This document shows positions 57,101 through 64,000 of a stretch of 64,000 nt of DNA, piece after piece. Below the pieces are notes generated by a model. It saw only the letters and a program-made list of their open reading frames with translations, made no database searches and was not told the origin of the DNA. The stretch is from Aureobasidium sp. EXF-3400 (lineage: Eukaryota > Ascomycota > Dothideomycetes > Dothideales > Saccotheciaceae), in the NCBI GenBank assembly GCA_024195585.1, contig SWBL01000153.1:49334-113333 (forward strand), in the 5' to 3' direction. The position numbers were made by a program, and so were the translations under genes. Numbering within the stretch: the stretch's first letter is position 1; every line of letters starts with the position of its first letter.

Positions 57101-60100
57101 TCGAGAGTGGGAGCAGGTGTGGTCTTCGCAACAGTCGTTTTTGCTGCATCGGTCGATTTGCATGTTGCAGCAGTGGGAAGATCGCTGACTTTGTAGGCCT
57201 GACAGAAGTTGTTTGCGAAGCCAATGGCAGCTGCTTGATGTTAGTGCATGACCAGCAAATTTTGACCTCACATTGCATACCGTCTTGATCCTTCTTGCTA
57301 CAAGCCTTGGACATGCAACACCCGAGGTTGTCGAGGAACTCTTTGTTTTTGCAGATGCATTCAACGTCGATGGAGTTGCAGCCGCCGAAGCTGGATGTCA
57401 CGCATGTGCTGGCGCAATCGGGTAGGCCCCAGATGCTTGCTCTTTCTTGTAGGCTTAGTGGCTTGGGATGGCTCCAGAGACCGAGGGCGTGTCCGAGTGC
57501 GCTCAGCACTGTCGTTGTGTAGAGAAGAGAGACGGCGGGTCGCATGGTGAGATTGAGAATATCGTCCGACGGAATATAGCTGTGATGGTGAACTGGTGGA
57601 GACGAGCGATCACCAACAGATCTTGAACAGGCTCTTCAGTTTGTTTGTAGAGGGAATCTTCTGTTTATTGTTGACAACGAGAGGCTCTTACGGTGCTTCC
57701 CGGACAACGCGAGGTTGAGGAATGTGTCTCGAATGTGAGGAATGTACGTGAGCAATGTTCTTGGAATGCATGGTGACCAGATCGAGTTTCGCAAAACGAT
57801 GGATGAACATCATGGCCACAGGACGTCGTTTGTGACTTGTTCTTTGGAGTCATTGACAATCCCTGCTCGAGACCGATAACGGTTCAAGATGCGTACAAGA
57901 ATCTTCGGGCTCGAGTCGGCAAATTCAGGAACGATGTCTGGAATCAGATGTTTTGAGCTCATGGTATTTCTGTCTCATGGATCCCAGACACCAGGGTATC
58001 TGAGACAGTACCACGGGTCTGTCATGGCAAGGAGAACAGCAGGTTCGCGGTCCGGCGCTGACTTGCGAAAGTGATAGCCCATAGCTCCGAGCAGATTCGG
58101 CTGTGCCTCGCAATGAACATCTATACTAGTCTGTCACCCACAACTACGTTCGACAATCTGAGTGACTCTTTGCTACCAGTATGACAGGTGATCGTATGGA
58201 CGAACTTGTATGATAGGCGGTGCTTTTGACCTACCAGGAGACAGCATCTATGCGCAACGGAGGTTGACGCTACCATTTTCACAAGCTTCTAGCATGGATT
58301 CCGGCCAGCCCTTTGGAAGGGTAAGTTGGAACAGAAAGTTTCAGCGTTTTCCTTGTCCAACTCAACCTTGTCTGTCGTATGGCTTGGTTGGAGATGCTGG
58401 TATGCAGATCGGACAAAGCGGAGCGCTCGAACAACTCAGCACCGAGAGAGCGGAATTGCATGACCGCATGACAGACAAGTCCGCCAGAAGCAAGTCTGTC
58501 CGGACGAGCGACCGTCTCAAACCCAGCGATACTCTTACGATAGTACCTCACATTCTTGCCTCCAGCCCGTCGACGAAGTCTGCTCGAGGTTCACCAACAC
58601 ATTCGACGGTCGCAACAGGTCCCAAATACCTTCGTCAGAGCCCGATGACACGCTGAGTGTGAGTCATGGGAGTACAAGGGCTGGGGCTGTCGGTCAGCCT
58701 GAAAAGAGTGTTGACAGAAGGATAGTTGGTCTGCGCGGCAAGGTGAGGGAAAGCAGACGATGGTTTCAGAGACTTACCACCAGGACTGGTGGCGGTGAAG
58801 TCGCGCTCATATGACATGCGGCATTCGTGCTTGCGCTCCTGTTGAGGCTCAACACAAGGGAGCATACAAGATCCCATGCTCGGCCTGCTTCTCTAGATCT
58901 CCATGCTTGTTATGCAGGACAGCGATCAAGGGACGTCCGTTTGTGCTTTGGAGTGCAGAATTTGCCTCAGGCTCTCTTGCACCATTGGAGGTAAGGCCAA
59001 TGAGCGCGCAGATCGCCGCGACTTGTCTAGAAAAGTTGTTATGTTTGAACCACAGATCTCCAAGTACGCGACATACGTAGGGGGTCTCTGTGTTGCAACA
59101 ATCATCAGCAAAGAGAATCATCATGAGTGTACAAAGCATAAGCGGGAATGGATGCACGTACCTGAGCAGCCATCTGTGCTGCGTGGAAATTGTTGTGCGC
59201 ACCGAAGGGAGAGCAAAGTACTGCGGGTACCTGTGGAAGAACTGATCGAATCTGTCTACGAATACAAAGACAGGAGAGAACACTTTAAGTAAGAAGGCGC
59301 ACACGAAAAGAATGCTTGTTCTTGGTGGATTTCGTGGTATTGATCGTGCGTAAACAATGACTACAGCTAACAATATTCCGCCGCGGTCCTTGGCATCTCC
59401 TGGGACTCGACCGCATCATCACTGCAAGAACACGAAGTGAGTGCTTCTGTTTGCCTTTTCATTTTGGTTTGGGCACCGGGATCTCTGACCTATCCACAGC
59501 TCAGACTCATGCATCGATTGCCTGTCTCGAAGAAGGTGCTCGATAGGGATACGTGTTCAAACGATATTCTTTCCAGCAGAACTTTCTCCTTGTTCAGGCC
59601 ATGCAGAGCCTTTGTTCTGGCGGGCTCATCGGACAGGACAGGGGTAATCGCGATCATGCAGGCTGGCCGAACGTCTTTTGTTTGCTCAATTGTCTACCCT
59701 GTTGCGACGTATCTATCTGTCTCGCTTGAGTTGGAGCTCACCGGACCGCCCATGACTCACCTACACAAGTCCAAATCGCCCCGAGTCTATATTATTCTTG
59801 CGGACACCGTAAACTGATCGATGACATTCTGGACACCCTCGCGTGGAGGTTCGAAGCAAACGCAGCACAGCCATGTCCCATCTCGACGCATAACCTAGAG
59901 AATCCTGGGCAGCCGGTTTCCCCTATCCTCTATTGAGATTCGACAAGTAGCATGTCTAGTGATTAGCTACACTGTCATATTCCACCTCATTGCACGAGTC
60001 TAGGATCTCGCCTCCACCCCTGCATCTTCCGCAGTACTTCAAGTCCACAACCATCTATGCCTGAGGTTCGCTACCCATGGGTCTTCAAATATGCGACGGA

Positions 60101-63100
60101 TGGTGTTTGCCGAGTCTACGGCCGATGCATATACAGAACGGATGCTAACACCAAGTGTGACTCCACTGCTGGGTAATCCAACTCTATACTTCTTGCCGGA
60201 AAACTTATCATTCCAGCTGGATGGTTTATTCCGTCTTGAGACTGGCAGCTTACTGAGCGCTCGCTACCAGAATCGTCCTCCGTCCTGTCTGCAGCAACTC
60301 GCGTCTAGCGGTTCACTCACGCGGATGCGCACTCCATACACAGAGTCCTCGGACGACCATGGCAAGCTGGCTGCTCTTTGGGGGGTGCAGGACCTTGGAC
60401 GGGTGACCATTATCAGACTTTCCGCCTCGTCAACCTCGGCGGTACCAGCCAACACGTTCCTTTGTGAAAGTCTTTTGAGCAACAAAGTACAACGGCACCA
60501 AAGCAGCTTTGTCTGCTCGTCCATATCCTCATGCTTGTCTTTGTTGTAACGACTTCACATCGACAATGCCTTTGTCCGAGAAGCTGCCCACAAAGAATCA
60601 TCACCTCGAGACCCTCAGTTGTAAACAGTACATAAACGACCGTCAGTGCGAATATGATCCAATTCGCACACTCAACACAGTCGGCATTCTCAACATTGCG
60701 ACACCAAACCAACTTCCAAAATCGGCCAAAAGTCTAGATCACACACCAAAATGCTTGATGCAACCACTCTTTCGCTCTGCGAGCAAACCGTGGGTCGCTT
60801 GATCATTCTCTTCGATGTCCTGGTCTTCTTCTACTACTTCGTCATCGTTCAACTCCGTCTAGCCTGTCAAGTCTGCCACCAGAAGGTGCCCACAGTCGTC
60901 CTGCCTTGTGGTAGATGCCGCTACTGCCCAGATTGCTTGAATCAGTGTGTGACTAATCGCTGCCAGAACCGCGCCTTGTGGCCAATCAATTGCTGCAATG
61001 TCGAACAACTGCCTCTCCGCTTCGTCAAACACGCTCTGACTAAAAACACAATCAAACTTGTTGAAAGTCGTGTTGGCGGTTGGGGAGGTCTCGGTGGAGA
61101 AAGGCTCTACTGTGCCAACAGTTCATGTTTGATTCCTCTTCCTCAGACACAAACTCCCTGGGTCCGTTGTGGTGAATGTAATCTGAGAACTTGCAGAGCA
61201 TGCAGAAACTTTGCCCACGTTGGTTCATGCAGAACTGACATCGGTGTCCTCACTTGAATTTTGTGACTATTGGGTTTGTATTTTAGTATGTCCTTTGCGC
61301 CTTATCGTCTCACCATGACTGAATCAACTTGTAAGTTGTTCCTTATAACGTTCACCATAACACAAAACCAAAAAAAAAAAACATCTTTCATCTACTGCTT
61401 TCCCCATATTCATCCCTTTCAAGTGTATCAATAGTTTCTACTTCGTGCCTCCTGTCTTTAATATATGAACATGTTCTCGGTTTATTTGCTCGGAGATGGC
61501 ATGACTCAAGTCTTGACGCAATGTGCAAAGTCTGAATAGAGAACTAGCACCCCCTTTAGTCCAGAGACTGAGCGTCAGTTATAACACGATGTAGTATGTT
61601 TTATAAAATGCTGAAAGATAGTAGTGATGAACCTGTGGCGAGCGAAAAACGCCTCGGTGCCCGGCTTTTGCTGAAGAAGAAAGATGCAGATACTCTGAGA
61701 GTACACGTCGGCCAAACATGAGGTAGCCTTCTCATCTTGAGAATACGCTGGTCGCATGATTATTCGGAAAGCCTGTCGCGACTACAAGACAAGCATGGCA
61801 CTTCGTTCAGAAAGCAATCGCCAAGTCATGGTCAGTACACGTATGTGTAATGGATGTATCATTTGTATAGAAGTACTCTCTCACTTCTTCTCTGCAATCT
61901 GCGCAGCGTCTGACCATGCTCAATCCCTCTTCGCTTCTGGGAGGGAAACAGTACATCGGAATTCCTGGACGGAACACAAGCGTCAAGTCTCCAAGCTGCG
62001 TTGTGAGATCCCGCAACATTCACAATTTCTGGCGTGTCACTGCATCAGGAGCTTGTCGTGTCACACACAGGGATGCAATTCGCGAGACGGGATCATTCGA
62101 CGGCTCGATCGAATTGGTCATGTTTCGAACACGGAACAATCACTACATCACGAGAGAAGATTATAGACAGAAATGAAAACAGAAGGCATATAATTGTTGA
62201 AGTGTTATCAAATATCGGGACTCGCCAAACGAGAAAGGCATCTACCTACAATCACGGCAACGACCATGATACAGTACTCCTCTTGGCTCTTCACCGCAGA
62301 TATTGCAGGGATCCATCATCCCAGCGGGTGCTTGGTCCGAGAAGGCGAGTCTACCTGACTCAGTACGGAGCCCGAGACGACTACCCATATGTTGTGCAGT
62401 ATCGAGTGCGATCCGAACGCTACTTTCAGTCCTGGAGTGGCCTGAAACACGAGATCTGGGCGATGCTGAACCACTCTGAAGGGTGTGACGCGATGAAACA
62501 CTTCCAGTTCGCCGAGGTGAGGAGACTTCACGGTCAACGATTGGCCTACCTCTTGATTCTCTGTTCGTATCTGAATGAGTTCTCAGCTCGGCAAACATTG
62601 CGTGCCTATCGTGAGCGGTCACCTGTTGATCTTGTCCGATCATTTCTTGAACCTCGGGGGCATGGAAGAATTCTTTGACGGGCGTGACAACCTTCTTCTT
62701 AACCCAGTGAGCAGCTCGGTCCATTGGACTAGCTGGACGTGAAGAGTGCTTCTGACCAGGCAGAGGTGGAAGAGGCTTGTTCGTATCTGGCTTGTTACGC
62801 ATCTGGTCGCGAAGAAAAGTGTATTGAAGTTCTTCATCTCGAACGCTGTTAGTGGCTTGAGTGTTGATGTGCATTCCGCTATTGGATGGTGCGCGACGTC
62901 TGCTAGCGAGGCTTGAACGTGGCGCCATATTGTATCTAATGAAGGTGTGGGGAGCTGTACTGGCCGCCGGTTCCTGGCCGCCAGGGCCTTGGACAGTTGA
63001 CGACATAGTTGTTGTGTTTTGATTGGCTATTTCTTCGTAAGAGTGAGGTCGCAAATTTTCTTGAGGTTCTGAACTTGAACTTGTACAAATCGGACAGGCG

Positions 63101-64000
63101 AAGGACTTATATCTGCTGTTGTTGTCAAGGAATGAGACAATAGCGCTTTGTAGTAGACAAGAACACAAAGAACAACAAAGAAACAAAAGACTGTCTTGTA
63201 GTTTGTGCTTTGTCTGATGGTGATGCTCACGAGAAATGCAACAAAGAATACACAAGACCATTGTTTCGCAAGTTGCCGAACATGTTTGGTTCGAGAGAAG
63301 ACACGTTTGAGTCGGTGTTGCACTCGCGTCCAAAACTCTGAGTACAACCGAACTGCTGAAAGTGTCGCGTTTGTTTTGGAGAGAGGGGTGAGGGACGTAC
63401 CGATGATCGGTCGCACGTCTGATATCGAGCTATAAGATGTGAACGGAGCTGATGATCACGGGGAAATCATCCATGATCATGTTCGCATCGCACGTCGTTG
63501 CGTTGTAGTTGAGTCCAAGATTCTCAAGTTGCTATATAAGCTGCAAGCTCCGATCGGACTCGACGGCGAATTGCTGGGCACTCGAGAGGACGTTTTCTCT
63601 GGTGCGCACAATATTTCGAGCAAAGAGCGAGCTGTGGGGAAGGTTCGTCATGCGAGTGAGTCCCTAGTCAATTGATATGGAAGACATAAGTGACTAACGG
63701 AGTCAATGCCCAAGTATGACAAGATTCTGGTTGATAAAGAGGAGGCGTGTCATTTTGAAAGATGATTGCGGTGGAGCAAAGAGATTGTCCGTAACGATGC
63801 AGATGGCAAGCCAAATGGGTTACAATCGGGGAAAAGATGTGCTAGCGAACGTGAGCATAAGTTAAGGACAGTAAGTACAAAGTAAAATTGTAGAATGCCT
63901 CCGTCTGTCAAAGGAGAGGAACTCTGCCGACTGAAACCTTTATTTTTACAGGTTGACCTCGGATCAGGTAGGGATACCCGCTGAACTTAAGCATATCAAT

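Overview
This window is nuclear DNA of a filamentous ascomycete, most likely a dothideomycete. The evidence is short GT-AG introns (most 47-67 bp), monocistronic genes on both strands with gene-free spacers, a WetA-like conidiation regulator, CFEM proteins, GPI-type cell-wall proteins, a fungal Frizzled-like GPCR, and fungal 28S rDNA at the right edge. The class assignment is inference; no species can be named. All exon joins were made by eye from GT/AG sites and reading phase, without transcript data.

Layout. 1-5.6 kb: the N-terminal part of a protein with an unusual array of zinc knuckles, a CFEM membrane protein, a zinc-ribbon protein and an ALKBH8-type dioxygenase. 5.6-10.2 kb: 4.6 kb with no gene I can support. 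10.2-17 kb: a small secreted cysteine-rich protein, a secreted aspartic protease, WetA and a Gly/Asn-repeat GPI wall protein. 17.8-21.5 kb: a coiled-coil protein, a diverged tandem duplication, and two tandem paralogous membrane proteins. 21.9-28 kb: a tail-anchored coiled-coil protein with 11 SSGVQTSP-type repeats, an SPxK/AT-hook protein and a Ser/Thr-rich secreted protein. 28.4-33.3 kb: small genes and ORF relics, then a divergent pair consisting of an amidoligase-like protein with altered key residues and a protein kinase. 33.8-49.5 kb: mostly housekeeping genes (HMG-box factor, ER FKBP ending in KDEL, cytochrome b5-domain protein, KTI12, GPCR, MsrA), then a secreted repeat protein. 50.3-57.5 kb: an M43 metalloprotease, a small secreted cysteine-rich protein, a decayed fragment copied from the 19-20 kb gene, an MFS transporter broken by one in-frame TGA, and a CFEM GPI protein. 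57.5-64 kb: gene-poor, with a RING/IBR-like protein and a zinc-ribbon protein, ending abruptly in the 5' end of 28S rRNA without a recognisable 5.8S upstream.

Functional themes. There is no obvious biosynthetic cluster. Genes for secreted or surface proteins (two CFEM proteins, two proteases, three small or repetitive secreted proteins, two GPI-type proteins) are interspersed with tRNA-modification genes (ALKBH8-like and KTI12, both linked to wobble-uridine chemistry) and membrane receptors. The items most worth a second look are the abutting zinc-knuckle array, the possible dynein-light-chain docking array, the degenerate amidoligase next to a kinase, the gene duplicates and their decayed distant copy, the nonsense-mutated transporter, and the rDNA junction.
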